NCBI RefSeq assembly: GCF_000236705.1
Contig: NC_016599.1
Span: forward strand, 496,001 to 560,000
DNA: 64,000 nt
From: Owenweeksia hongkongensis DSM 17368
GTDB lineage: Bacteria > Bacteroidota > Bacteroidia > Flavobacteriales > Schleiferiaceae
Reading direction: 5' to 3'
Below the pieces are notes generated by a model. The model made no database searches. It was not told the origin of the DNA and saw only the letters and a list, made by a program, of their open reading frames with translations. Below are positions 16,396 through 25,663 of this stretch, one piece after another. The translations under genes were made by a program, and so were the position numbers. The first letter of the stretch is position 1; the number at the start of each line of letters is the position of its first letter.

Positions 16396-17352
16396 ATGAA
16401 AAGACTATTTACCCTTTTTATAATGCTGGGGCTTGGAAGCCTGGCTATTGGTCAAACCAATGTTTATTTTAAAATTAATCAAATGCTTGCCGGAAGTGCT
16501 TTTGCTTACAGCAGCCCAACTGCTAATAATCTGAATGATGCATTTGAGTTCACCCGATTGGAGTATTATATATCTGAAATAAAACTAACCTACGATGGCG
16601 GGCAGGATACTACACTTGCTGATACCTATATTTTGGTAAGAGGCGATCAAGCTGTAAATGAGCTGTTAGGTAGTTTCAATTTTACCACTCTTGAGTCCGT
16701 AACTTTTGGGATTGGTGTCGATGGATCTAAAAATCACTCTGACCCATCAACCTATGTGGGTGGTCATCCACTTAGCTTTCAGATGCCATCTATGCACTGG
16801 GGCTGGGCTGCGGGCTATCGTTTTGCAGCACTTGAAGGAAACTCTGGTACAGGTATGAGTCAAACGTGGCAGTTGCATGCTTTGGGTGATAAAAATTACG
16901 ATTATACAACGGTAAGTACTGCAGGTACCATGGTAGGTAGCGATCTTATCATTGCTCTTGACGCAAACTATGAGAAAATATTCAAGGATATTACGGTAAA
17001 CTCTACACTTAATTATCATGGAGAAGATCAGCAAGCTCCCATGGCTTTAGGTAATTTTCAAACCGAAGTGTTTTCTGAAGGGTCAGCTACCGTTGGTTTG
17101 GAAGAGAAGGTTGCAGCTACATTTAACATGTCGCCAAACCCATCAAATGGGCAGGTAAATGTGATTATGGAGAATAGTAACACCAGTTCGAGTTCCATCA
17201 TCGTGAGCGACATCACTGGCCGTAAAGTACTGGAGCAATCCTTGAATAGTTCTGGCCACAATGAGCTAAACATCAAGCATACCGGAATTTATATTGTAAG
17301 CCTTACTGAAAATGGGCAGGTGGTTTATACCCAAAAACTAATTGTGAAATAG
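16396..17352 (+). CDS. MbnP-family copper-binding protein with T9SS sorting domain
   Basis: The product has 318 residues with signal peptide MKRLFTLFIMLGLGSLAIGQ. An MbnP domain spans residues 22-225: FEFTRLEYYISEIKL, GIGVDGSKNH, and the Trp-rich signature MHWGWAAGYRFAALEG. The C-terminal 75 residues are a T9SS type A sorting domain (MSPNPSNGQVNV ... GIYIVSLTENGQVV), so it should be exported through T9SS. In characterised MbnP proteins the partner MbnH oxidises a Trp to kynurenine, creating a copper site; Trp residues of the WGW motif are candidates. The diheme gene follows 10 bases later. A surface-sorted MbnP contrasts with the lipoprotein version at 46710. Confidence 0.85.
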   Translation: MKRLFTLFIMLGLGSLAIGQTNVYFKINQMLAGSAFAYSSPTANNLNDAFEFTRLEYYISEIKLTYDGGQDTTLADTYILVRGDQAVNELLGSFNFTTLESVTFGIGVDGSKNHSDPSTYVGGHPLSFQMPSMHWGWAAGYRFAALEGNSGTGMSQTWQLHALGDKNYDYTTVSTAGTMVGSDLIIALDANYEKIFKDITVNSTLNYHGEDQQAPMALGNFQTEVFSEGSATVGLEEKVAATFNMSPNPSNGQVNVIMENSNTSSSSIIVSDITGRKVLEQSLNSSGHNELNIKHTGIYIVSLTENGQVVYTQKLIVK

Positions 17353-17362
17353 GAGTATGAGT

Positions 17363-18457
17363 ATGAAGAAAATTGTAATCCTAACACTTGTGGCTGGGCT
17401 GGCTATTGTGAGTGCACAATCATGCAAAAAAGAACCAACAAGTGACAGCAGCGTGGAGTATGATACCACACCCTATAGGCTGGCCATTGGCGATTTTGAA
17501 GAGCCAAGTATAGCACCGGATAATGAACTTACCAAGCAGGGCGTACTGCTTGGTAGAATGTTGTTTTACGAAAAGAAGCTTTCTAAAGACGGGAGTATGT
17601 CTTGCGCCAGCTGCCATCGACAGGAACATGCTTTTACAGATACGGCTAGGCTCTCTATTGGAGTAGAAAAACTTCCAGGAAAGAGGCAGGCCATGGCTGT
17701 GTTTAACATGGCGTGGCATAACAATGAATTCTTTTGGGATGGTAGATCACATTTGTTACGTGATCAATCCTTAATGCCCATTCAGGATCCTTTGGAAATG
17801 AATGAAACCTTAGAAAATAATGTGGCTAAGCTCAAGGCTGAAAAGCAATATCGTGATCAGTTTATGCGTGCTTTTGGAAGTGAGGAAATCACTTCTGAGA
17901 AAATGTCTTTGGCGCTTGAGCAGTTTATGAATTCCATAGTTTCAGTAGAGAGTAAGTATGACCGTTTTCTGCGAGGAGAAGCTACTTTGACTGCAAGTGA
18001 AGAACGTGGCCGAGCTTTGTTTTTTGATGAGTTTAACCCAGGTTTTCCTAGCCTTTCGGGAGCAGATTGTGCTCATTGCCATACCACACGAACTTTTGAG
18101 AATGACTTATATATGAACAATGGTTTGGATAGCGATGCAAATATGCAGGATATAGGTCGAGAGGAAGTAACTGGTAATGCCTCAGATCGTGGGAAATTTA
18201 AAGTTACGTCTTTGCGCAATGTAGAGGTTACAGCTCCATATATGCATGATGGTAGGTTCAAGGCTTTGGAAGAAGTGGTAGAACACTACAATAGTGGAAT
18301 CAAGGCTTCATCTACAGTTGATCCTGCACTGGATTATACAAGAGTATCAGGCGGGCTGCAATTGACTGCCCAAGACAAAGCCGATTTAGTTGCTTTTCTA
18401 AAAACCTTGACGGATGAGGTTTTACTTACTAACCCTGAGTATAGCGATCCCTTTTAA
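17363..18457 (+). CDS. Diheme cytochrome c peroxidase-like protein, MbnH/MauG family
   Basis: I chose ATG 17363 because AGGAG (17351-17355) lies 7 bases upstream; ATG 17357 is also in frame. About 364 residues, with an N-terminal signal ending in SAQSC (possible lipoprotein). Two c-type heme sites are present: CASCH near residue 81 and CAHCH near residue 236. Family landmarks are GVLLGRMLFYEKKLSKDGSM, FFWDGRSHLLRDQ and SLRNVEVTAPYMHDGRFKAL. It should act in the periplasm. Given the MbnP gene directly before it, the likely reaction is Trp-to-kynurenine oxidation in that partner. Confidence 0.85.
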   Translation: MKKIVILTLVAGLAIVSAQSCKKEPTSDSSVEYDTTPYRLAIGDFEEPSIAPDNELTKQGVLLGRMLFYEKKLSKDGSMSCASCHRQEHAFTDTARLSIGVEKLPGKRQAMAVFNMAWHNNEFFWDGRSHLLRDQSLMPIQDPLEMNETLENNVAKLKAEKQYRDQFMRAFGSEEITSEKMSLALEQFMNSIVSVESKYDRFLRGEATLTASEERGRALFFDEFNPGFPSLSGADCAHCHTTRTFENDLYMNNGLDSDANMQDIGREEVTGNASDRGKFKVTSLRNVEVTAPYMHDGRFKALEEVVEHYNSGIKASSTVDPALDYTRVSGGLQLTAQDKADLVAFLKTLTDEVLLTNPEYSDPF

Positions 18458-18463
18458 TAGCCA

Positions 18464-19504
18464 ATGAAAACTGATTTTACAGGAAATAGGAGAATATTGG
18501 TGGCAGCAATTTTGTTGCCATCCATATTCTTTTTGGCTTGTAAGAAGGAAGCCATACCGCAGCTACAGGGTAGAGGTATAATGGTTATTCCAGAAGGCTT
18601 TCCTGAAATGCCATTTCCCGAGGATAATCAGTTTAGTAGGGAGAGATGGGAACTGGGCAAAAAGCTCTTTTACGATCCTATTTTATCCGTGGATAACTCC
18701 ATTAGCTGTGCCAGTTGTCACAAGGCAAATTTGGCATTTGCCGATGATAGGGATTTTAGCCCTGGCGTAGAAAACCGGCCCGGGGTAAGAAATGCCCCTT
18801 CACTTGCCAATGTGGGCTATCACCCATATTATTTGCGAGAGGGAAATGTGCCTACTTTAGAAATGCAGGTGCCAGTGCCCGTGCAGGAAGAGAATGAGTT
18901 TGCACATAATATGGTGCTCATCGCTGAGTTGTTATCTGCTAATGCGGAATATCAAAAAATGGCGACTGAGGCTTATAATCGCGAAGTAGATCCTTTTGTG
19001 ATTACTCGTGCCCTTGCTACTTTTCAGCGTAGCCTTATTAGTGGAAACAGTAGATACGATAAGTATCATTTTCAAGGTGATAAAACCGTTTTAAGCGAAA
19101 GCGAAAAAAGAGGGATGCAACTTTTTTTTAGTGAAAGAGCCAAATGTGGAAGCTGTCATGGCGGGTTTAATTTCACGGATTATTCTTTTCAAAATAATGG
19201 CTTGGATACGGTGTATAGCGATCCCGGTAGAATGCGGTTGACTGGGTTACCGGGAGATGAGTCACTTTTTAAAGTGCCATCCTTACGCAATGTGGAAGTT
19301 ACTGCGCCATATATGCACAATGGTAAGTTTCAAACTTTGATGGATGTAGTGGAGCATTATAATTCGGGTGGAAAAAATCATCCGAACAAGAGCTCCCGTG
19401 TGCAAGAACTGAACTTATCGCAACAGGAAAAAATTGATTTGGCGGCTTTTTTAGAGAGTCTTACTGATGATGAATTTATCAGTAATACATTGTTCAAAGA
19501 ATAG
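18464..19504 (+). CDS. Second diheme cytochrome c peroxidase-like protein (MbnH/MauG family)
   Basis: The product has 346 residues. The N-terminus has a lipoprotein signal (LLPSIFFLAC, then KKEA). The heme sites are CASCH (SISCASCHKANLAFADD) and CGSCH (ERAKCGSCHGGFNFTDYS). The end repeats the family pattern SLRNVEVTAPYMHNGKFQTL and VVEHYNSG. It begins 6 bases after the previous diheme gene's stop, so the MbnP is followed by two peroxidase-like enzymes. It is clearly homologous to the preceding gene and to 45648-46709. Whether it also modifies MbnP or is an ordinary peroxidase is unknown. Confidence 0.85.
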   Translation: MKTDFTGNRRILVAAILLPSIFFLACKKEAIPQLQGRGIMVIPEGFPEMPFPEDNQFSRERWELGKKLFYDPILSVDNSISCASCHKANLAFADDRDFSPGVENRPGVRNAPSLANVGYHPYYLREGNVPTLEMQVPVPVQEENEFAHNMVLIAELLSANAEYQKMATEAYNREVDPFVITRALATFQRSLISGNSRYDKYHFQGDKTVLSESEKRGMQLFFSERAKCGSCHGGFNFTDYSFQNNGLDTVYSDPGRMRLTGLPGDESLFKVPSLRNVEVTAPYMHNGKFQTLMDVVEHYNSGGKNHPNKSSRVQELNLSQQEKIDLAAFLESLTDDEFISNTLFKE

Positions 19505-19609
19505 AGTTAATCGTTTGATAGATATGCAAAATCAACTGAAATTATATAAAGTAAATCCTGAAAAGTATAAACCCAACTTATCTAAAAATGTCTTAATTTG
19601 CTATTTACA

Positions 19610-20035
19610 ATGAAAGAGATTGTTTCCATATTTCTAGCCTTCCAGGTATTGCTAAGTTCAATGAGCTTCAATATAGGTATGCACTTTTGTGGAGATAAAT
19701 TACAAAGCTTCTCTTTGTTTGATAAAGCCACGCCTTGTGAGCATGCTGTGAATAAAGAAGCATCTTCATGTCCTTTTCATGCTAATATGAGCCCTTCAAA
19801 AAAGAAGGGATGTTGTGATGACAAAGAAGTAAAAATTGAAGGACAGGAGCATGAGACAACTTTATCTTCTTCTGTTTTGGACTTTAGTCCTGATTTCAAG
19901 TTTATCGCAGCCTTTGTGATAAGTTATAGCCAGCTTTATTCTGTGGATGCTGGTCTTTCTTCAAAATTCCACAATTATAAGCCTCCATTGATACGGGTAG
20001 ATATTCCTGTATTTATTCAAACTTTCTTGATTTAG
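19610..20035 (+). CDS. HYC_CC_PP family protein (copy 2)
   Basis: The product has 141 residues from ATG 19610; an in-frame ATG at 19598 adds four residues before the hydrophobic start MKEIVSIFLAFQVLLSSMSF. The family signature is present: GMHFCGDKLQS, CEHAV, a Cys/His segment SCPFHANMS, GCCDD and HNYKPPLIRVDIPVFIQTFLI. It has the same layout as the copy at 15857 but differs in the loop residues. Each copy stands at one side of the MbnP/diheme genes, the second directly before cusA. Confidence 0.82.
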   Translation: MKEIVSIFLAFQVLLSSMSFNIGMHFCGDKLQSFSLFDKATPCEHAVNKEASSCPFHANMSPSKKKGCCDDKEVKIEGQEHETTLSSSVLDFSPDFKFIAAFVISYSQLYSVDAGLSSKFHNYKPPLIRVDIPVFIQTFLI

Positions 20036-20124
20036 AATTCTGTTTTGCTAATCTGCGCCTTTCTTGTTGTAGGTGCCGGATTGTTATGTGTTTTTTAAAA
20101 CCATTCACGCATTACAGATGAATC

Positions 20125-23100
20125 ATGTTAAATAATGTAATTAAGTTTTTTCTCGAGAATAAGCTGGTAACAGCACTCTTGGCGGTATTAATTATTGGCT
20201 GGGGAATAATGACGGCTCCATTTGATTGGGAGTTAACGGGTTTACCTCGCGACCCAGTACCGGTAGATGCAATTCCTGATTTAGGTGAAAACCAGCAAAT
20301 AGTTTTTACCAACTGGCCTGGTCGTTCACCTCAGGATATTGAAGATCAAATCACCTATCCGCTTACAACTTCGCTTTTGGGGATTCCGGGAGTGAAATCT
20401 ATTCGTAGCTCATCCATGTTTGGGTTTTCCAGCATATACATCATTTTTGATGAGGGCATTGAGTTTTACTGGAGTCGATCAAGGATACTTGAAAAGCTCA
20501 ACTCGCTGCCATCGGGCTTATTGCCTGATGATGCACGGCCTGCTTTAGGGCCTGATGCTACCGCACTGGGACAGGTGTTTTGGTACACGCTAGAAGGTAG
20601 AGATACGGCAGGAAATCCAACAGGAGGTTGGGGCCTTGATGAACTAAGAACCATCCAGGATTTTTACGTAAAGTATGGATTGTCTTCAGCATCGGGAGTA
20701 TCTGAAGTGGCCTCTATTGGTGGCTACGTAAAAGAGTATCAGGTGGACGTACGCCCTGACGCTATGCGTGCTTACAATGTAGGTCTCCAGGATGTGATGC
20801 TTGCGGTGAAAAATTCCAATAGAGACGTAGGTGCCAAAACCATAGAAATAAATAAAGCCGAGTATTTGGTTCGTGGCCTGGGTTATATCAAAACGGTAAA
20901 GGATTTAGAAGATGCCGTTATCAGATCCGTTGACAATACTCCAATACGAATTAAGGATGTGGCGGTGGTAACACTCGGGCCAGCTACTCGCAGAGGTGCT
21001 TTGGACAAAGGAGGAGCTGAGGTAGCAGGAGGGGTAGTTGTAGCCAGATACGGAGCCAATCCTTTACAAGTAATTAAAAATGTAAAAGGCCAAATTGCCG
21101 AAATGCAGGCGGGCTTGCCGAGCAAGGTTTTAGAAGATGGAACCGTTTCTAAAGTAACCATCGTTCCGTTTTACGATCGTACTCAATTGATTTATGAAAC
21201 CTTAGGGACACTTGAGGAGGCTCTTACTTTAGAAATCTTAATTACCATTATTGTAATAATTGTGATGGTAATAAATCTCCGTGCTTCCATTGCTATTGCC
21301 AGCCTGACTCCATTGGCCATTTTGATGGTATTTATAGCCATGCGGTACACTGGCGTGGATGCCAATATTGTGGCCTTGAGCGGAATTGCCATTGCTATTG
21401 GTACTATGGTCGACTTGGGTATTATACTCACGGAAAACGTGATTAAATACATTGATGAAGAAATAGGAGACACGCTGTTGGAGAGGGTGTATCGAGCTTC
21501 TGCAGAAGTGAGTGGAGCAATTGTGACAGCTGTTAGCACCACCATTGTAAGTTTCATTCCGGTGTTCACCCTCCAAGCTGCAGAAGGGAGGTTATTTCAT
21601 CCCTTGGCTTTCACCAAATCCTATGCTCTGGTTGGGGCGGTAATTGTGGCGTTGTTTATCATGCCAGCTTTGCTGCATTGGCTTTTTGGTCTTGGTATTA
21701 AGCGCAAATCCGCAAGGCAGTGGCTCAGCTATCTACTTATTCCATTAGGCATTATTATCCTCTTTTGGTCAGTTTTGGGAGGGGTTGTAACGTTGCTTTT
21801 AGCTCTTGCCGGAATCCTTCAAGAACATAAGCCTTCTGAGCGTTGGTATATAAAACACAGCACGGCCATCGTAGTGCTTATCGCCATTGTATGGGTGCTA
21901 GCAGAGTATTGGATGCCTCTTGGTGTTGGTGCAGGTCTTGTTGTAAACATCATTTTTGTAGCCATCCTTTCAGGTTTGGTACTCGGCTTTTTCAGCATCA
22001 TCATCTACTACTACAAATCCATCCTTAGTTGGTGTCTTTACCATAAGAAGACTTTTTTGAGCATACCCTTAGTGATTGTGGTACTGGGTGTGATGACTTG
22101 GTTAGGATTTAATAAGGTATTTGGTTTTATAGCCAATGGTGCAGAAAGTATTGGGTGGAACTTACGCGAAACCAGACCATGGGTGGCGATGAATGAAACA
22201 TTTCCGGGAGCGGGTAAAGAGTTTATGCCCGCACTTAATGAAGGTTCATTTTTGCTAATGCCTACTTCTATGCCCCATTCCGGGATGGAAGAAAATCTAA
22301 AAACCCTACGGGAAATTGACATGCGGGTAAATACCATTCCTGAGGTGGAAATGGTGGTTGGTAAAATGGGGCGTGCTGAAAGTGCATTAGACCCAGCACC
22401 CATTTCGATGTATGAAAATATCATCAATTACAAACCTGAATATGCCGTAGGTAAGGATGGGCAAAGGTTGAGATTTGCGGTAGACGAAGATGGTAAATAC
22501 CTCCTGCGTTCGGGTGAGTCAATTTCAAGGGAAGAGATTATGGCCATGGATCTAGATTTTGAAAAGCTACAGCAGGATAAGGACGGAGAGTATTTTAGAA
22601 ACTGGCGTGAGCACATTCAGTCTCCAGATGATATTTGGAATGAAATTGTTAACGTGACGAACCTTCCGGGAGTAACCTCTGCGCCCAAATTACAGCCCAT
22701 AGAAACGCGATTGGTAATGCTGCAAACAGGTATGCGCGCACCCATGGGAATCAAAATAAAGGGGCCGGATTTAAAAACTCTTGAAGACTTTGGATTCCAG
22801 CTGGAATCTATCCTTAAAACGGTTCCTTCTGTGAAAAAAGAGGCCGTGTTTGCGGATCGAGTAGTGGGTAAGCCTTATTTGGAAATAGACATAGATCGAA
22901 ATGCAATTTCTCGCTACGGCCTTTCGGTAGAGGATGTTCAAAAGAGTATAGAAACCGGAATTGGAGGAATGCAGATTGGAGTAACGGTAGAAGGCCGTGA
23001 GCGTTTCCCGATAAGGGTAAGATACCCACGTGAGCTGCGCGATGATCCTGAAAAAATCAAAGAGATTTTGGTGACCAATAAGCAGGGGGTGCAAATTCCG

Positions 23101-23937
23101 CTGGGGCAATTGGCCAGTATGGAGTTTGTAAAAGGGCCACAGGTTATCAAAAGTGAAGAAACCTTTTTGACCAGTTATGTACTGTTTGATAAAACGGGTG
23201 ACTACTCTGAAGTAACGGTGGTAAATGATGCTCAAGATGCGATACAAATGGCCATTGATAATGGCGAACTGGAGGTGCCTTCCGGAGTGAGTTATCGTTT
23301 TTCTGGAAACTATGAGAATCAGATTCGTGCGGAAAAGCGCTTGAGCATTGTGGTGCCGGTGGTGCTTCTTATCATTTTCCTCATCCTGTATTTTCAGTTT
23401 AGATCTGTTACCACATCCATGATGGTTTTTAGCGGGATTGCCGTAGCCTTTGCAGGCGGTTTCATCATGCTGTGGCTTTATGGCCAAGATTGGTTTATGA
23501 ACTTCCAGCTTTTTGGAACTGACCTTAGAAACTTATTTCAGGTAAAAACCATAAACCTGAGCGTGGCCGTTTGGGTTGGGTTTATAGCTCTGTTTGGCAT
23601 TGCTACCGATGATGGTGTACTGATGGCCACTTATTTAGATCAACGTTTTGCAAAAGAGGTGGACAAAACGAGAGAGGGTATCAGAGCAGCGGTGATTGAG
23701 GCTGGTCAGCGCAGAGTACGTCCGGCATTAATGACCACAGCTACCACGCTTATTGCGCTTGTGCCTATTCTTACTTCCAGCGGAAAAGGATCGGATATAA
23801 TGATACCTATGGCCATTCCTGCTTTTGGAGGGATGACGATTGCTACCATCACCATTTTTGTGGTACCCGTGATTTACTCCATGTGGGTGGAAAGGAAATT
23901 ATTGAATAAGCAAAGCGAGGAAAGTAGTGCTCTGTAA
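20125..23937 (+). CDS. cusA: CusA/CzcA-family heavy-metal efflux RND transporter
   Basis: The 1270-residue product is longer than E. coli CusA (about 1050), through extra hydrophobic helices at about 525-660 and inserted loops. The inner-membrane pump starts LPRDPVPVDAIPDLGENQ and has WPGRSPQDIEDQITYPLTT. The TM4 motif is AIAIGTMVDLGIILTENV; the late TM has GIATDDGVLMATYLDQRF. The CusA-like porter segment is MPTSMPHSGMEENL and GRAESALDPAPISMYENI, favouring Cu(I)/Ag(I) over Zn/Co. It should assemble with the CusB-type adaptor (27707) and the TolC-type channel (23957) to move copper from the periplasm to outside. Confidence 0.93.
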   Translation: MLNNVIKFFLENKLVTALLAVLIIGWGIMTAPFDWELTGLPRDPVPVDAIPDLGENQQIVFTNWPGRSPQDIEDQITYPLTTSLLGIPGVKSIRSSSMFGFSSIYIIFDEGIEFYWSRSRILEKLNSLPSGLLPDDARPALGPDATALGQVFWYTLEGRDTAGNPTGGWGLDELRTIQDFYVKYGLSSASGVSEVASIGGYVKEYQVDVRPDAMRAYNVGLQDVMLAVKNSNRDVGAKTIEINKAEYLVRGLGYIKTVKDLEDAVIRSVDNTPIRIKDVAVVTLGPATRRGALDKGGAEVAGGVVVARYGANPLQVIKNVKGQIAEMQAGLPSKVLEDGTVSKVTIVPFYDRTQLIYETLGTLEEALTLEILITIIVIIVMVINLRASIAIASLTPLAILMVFIAMRYTGVDANIVALSGIAIAIGTMVDLGIILTENVIKYIDEEIGDTLLERVYRASAEVSGAIVTAVSTTIVSFIPVFTLQAAEGRLFHPLAFTKSYALVGAVIVALFIMPALLHWLFGLGIKRKSARQWLSYLLIPLGIIILFWSVLGGVVTLLLALAGILQEHKPSERWYIKHSTAIVVLIAIVWVLAEYWMPLGVGAGLVVNIIFVAILSGLVLGFFSIIIYYYKSILSWCLYHKKTFLSIPLVIVVLGVMTWLGFNKVFGFIANGAESIGWNLRETRPWVAMNETFPGAGKEFMPALNEGSFLLMPTSMPHSGMEENLKTLREIDMRVNTIPEVEMVVGKMGRAESALDPAPISMYENIINYKPEYAVGKDGQRLRFAVDEDGKYLLRSGESISREEIMAMDLDFEKLQQDKDGEYFRNWREHIQSPDDIWNEIVNVTNLPGVTSAPKLQPIETRLVMLQTGMRAPMGIKIKGPDLKTLEDFGFQLESILKTVPSVKKEAVFADRVVGKPYLEIDIDRNAISRYGLSVEDVQKSIETGIGGMQIGVTVEGRERFPIRVRYPRELRDDPEKIKEILVTNKQGVQIPLGQLASMEFVKGPQVIKSEETFLTSYVLFDKTGDYSEVTVVNDAQDAIQMAIDNGELEVPSGVSYRFSGNYENQIRAEKRLSIVVPVVLLIIFLILYFQFRSVTTSMMVFSGIAVAFAGGFIMLWLYGQDWFMNFQLFGTDLRNLFQVKTINLSVAVWVGFIALFGIATDDGVLMATYLDQRFAKEVDKTREGIRAAVIEAGQRRVRPALMTTATTLIALVPILTSSGKGSDIMIPMAIPAFGGMTIATITIFVVPVIYSMWVERKLLNKQSEESSAL

Positions 23938-23956
23938 GGACTTTAAAAATTAGAAA

Positions 23957-25183
23957 ATGAAAAAGACTTGGTTCATAGCATTTTGGTTTTTGACACTTCA
24001 AGCAGGTGCTCAAGACCCTTTACAGGAATATTTATCGCAAGCGGCAGAAAATAACCTTGGCCTTCAGGCAAAATATACCGCTTTTGAAGCCAGCCTTGAG
24101 CGTGTGGCTCAGGCCAGTGGTTTGCCCGATCCCACATTGTCATTTGGTTATTTTATAAAACCTGTAGAAACGAGAGTTGGCCCGCAGCGCATGAAGTTTT
24201 CGCTTTCGCAAATGTTTCCGTGGTTTGGTAGCCTTTCGGCACAAGGAGATGCTGCCGCAGCCGTTGCTCAGGCCAACTATCTCCAGTTTATTGATGCTCG
24301 TGAGAAATTGATGAGTGAGCTGAAATCGGATTACTATAAGCTGTGGGAACTACAGAAACTCATCAAATTGGAAAGTGAGAATCTTGAAATACTTAAAAGC
24401 TATCAAGAGCTTACCACTTCAAGAATAAGTAGTGGCACAGCAAAATTATCTGATGCCTATAGGGTACAAATTCAAATGGAAGAATCGGCTACTAGGCTGA
24501 AAATTCTATATGATCAAATGGCTCCCCTGCAGCGAGTTTTTAACAGGCAGATCAATCGAGAAGTGGATGCGATGGTAACATTAATTGACACTATAGAGGT
24601 GTCAGAACAGGCCTTGGTTTCTACCGATAGTCTTTCACACCCCAGTGTGGCCAAATATACAGAGCTACAAAAGGGAGCCGAGTTTCAAAGCAAAGCGGCA
24701 AAAAAGAGTGGCTTACCTAAAATAGGATTGGGTGTAGATTATGTGGTGGTAGATGAACGCACGGATATGGTGGTGCCGGATAATGGAAATGATGTGGTAA
24801 TGCCGATGGTTTCTATCAGTCTCCCCATTTGGCGAAAGCAATATTCAGGAGCCATAAAATCGGCTGAGTTTATGAAAAAACAATATCAGCTGGATGCACA
24901 AAATGAATGGGATCTATTGGAATCAAAGCGTGATATGCAGTTTTATGAACTGCAACAGGCCAATGATGAAATGAAACTGTATAGCGAGGAAATTACTTTG
25001 GTAAATAAAACCTTGGAGTTGGTGATAACGGACTATACTAATGATAGGGTGGAATTTGAAGAGGTGTTACGACTTCAGCAAAAACTTATTCAGTATAAAA
25101 AACTGAAGTTGATGGCCTACCGAAAATATTTGGATAAACAGGCTATTATGGAATATCTGAACTACAATGTAAACGAGCAATAA
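23957..25183 (+). CDS. TolC-family outer-membrane efflux protein (CusC-like)
   Basis: The product has 408 residues with signal peptide MKKTWFIAFWFLTLQAGAQ. Two outer-membrane-efflux repeats are rich in long helices: LSQAAENNLGLQAKYTAFEA ... LPDPTLSFGYFI, and LSHPSVAKYTELQKGAEFQS ... GLPKIGLGVDYVVVD with SISLPIW. It forms the outer-membrane exit duct for the CusA pump, whose gene ends 19 bases earlier. It lacks the long C-terminal extension of some TolC proteins and is of normal length for Bacteroidota metal systems. Confidence 0.9.
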   Translation: MKKTWFIAFWFLTLQAGAQDPLQEYLSQAAENNLGLQAKYTAFEASLERVAQASGLPDPTLSFGYFIKPVETRVGPQRMKFSLSQMFPWFGSLSAQGDAAAAVAQANYLQFIDAREKLMSELKSDYYKLWELQKLIKLESENLEILKSYQELTTSRISSGTAKLSDAYRVQIQMEESATRLKILYDQMAPLQRVFNRQINREVDAMVTLIDTIEVSEQALVSTDSLSHPSVAKYTELQKGAEFQSKAAKKSGLPKIGLGVDYVVVDERTDMVVPDNGNDVVMPMVSISLPIWRKQYSGAIKSAEFMKKQYQLDAQNEWDLLESKRDMQFYELQQANDEMKLYSEEITLVNKTLELVITDYTNDRVEFEEVLRLQQKLIQYKKLKLMAYRKYLDKQAIMEYLNYNVNEQ

Positions 25184-25204
25184 TTTAATTAAATCAATAT
25201 CACA

Positions 25205-25663
25205 ATGGACAAATCAATGTACAGCAAGTTCTTATTAATGATGGGATGTTCCTTCATTTTGATGTATTCAACGATGTTTTTGAATGTGGTAGAAATGAAC
25301 CACATATACATCAGTCAAACACGAATATTTATGACTTTTTTGATGGTGGCACCGATGGCCATTGTTATGCTCTTATTTATGCTTTCGATGTATAAGAATA
25401 AAACGAAAAATGCCATGATAATTGGGGGAGCCATTTTGGTGTTTTGTGTGAGCCTTTTTCTACTACGAAGCCAAAGCACGGTTAAGGATATACAATATAT
25501 GAAGGCAATGATTCCGCATCATTCCTCGGCCATTTTAGTTAGTGAAAATGCACAATTAAAAGATCCTGAAACCAAAAAGCTGGCAAAGGATATCATTGAA
25601 GCTCAGAAGCGCGAGATCGCTCAAATGGAAGCAATTATTAAGAGACTTGAAGCTACAAAATAA
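25205..25663 (+). CDS. DUF305-type membrane protein
   Basis: The product has 152 residues with three N-terminal hydrophobic helices (about 7-25, 37-60, 67-85). A short C-terminal DUF305-like segment follows: YMKAMIPHHSSAILVSENA, with the conserved Met-x2-His-His, and EIAQMEAIIKRLE. The family occurs widely in copper-resistance clusters and probably binds copper through the Met/His motif in the periplasm. Its last base is the first base of the ATPase start (TAATG), so the two are translationally coupled. Confidence 0.85.
   Translation: MDKSMYSKFLLMMGCSFILMYSTMFLNVVEMNHIYISQTRIFMTFLMVAPMAIVMLLFMLSMYKNKTKNAMIIGGAILVFCVSLFLLRSQSTVKDIQYMKAMIPHHSSAILVSENAQLKDPETKKLAKDIIEAQKREIAQMEAIIKRLEATK

Noticed and set aside
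22771-23487. 238-codon minus-strand frame
   Set aside because: It lies entirely antisense within cusA; long shadow frames are expected in such genes.
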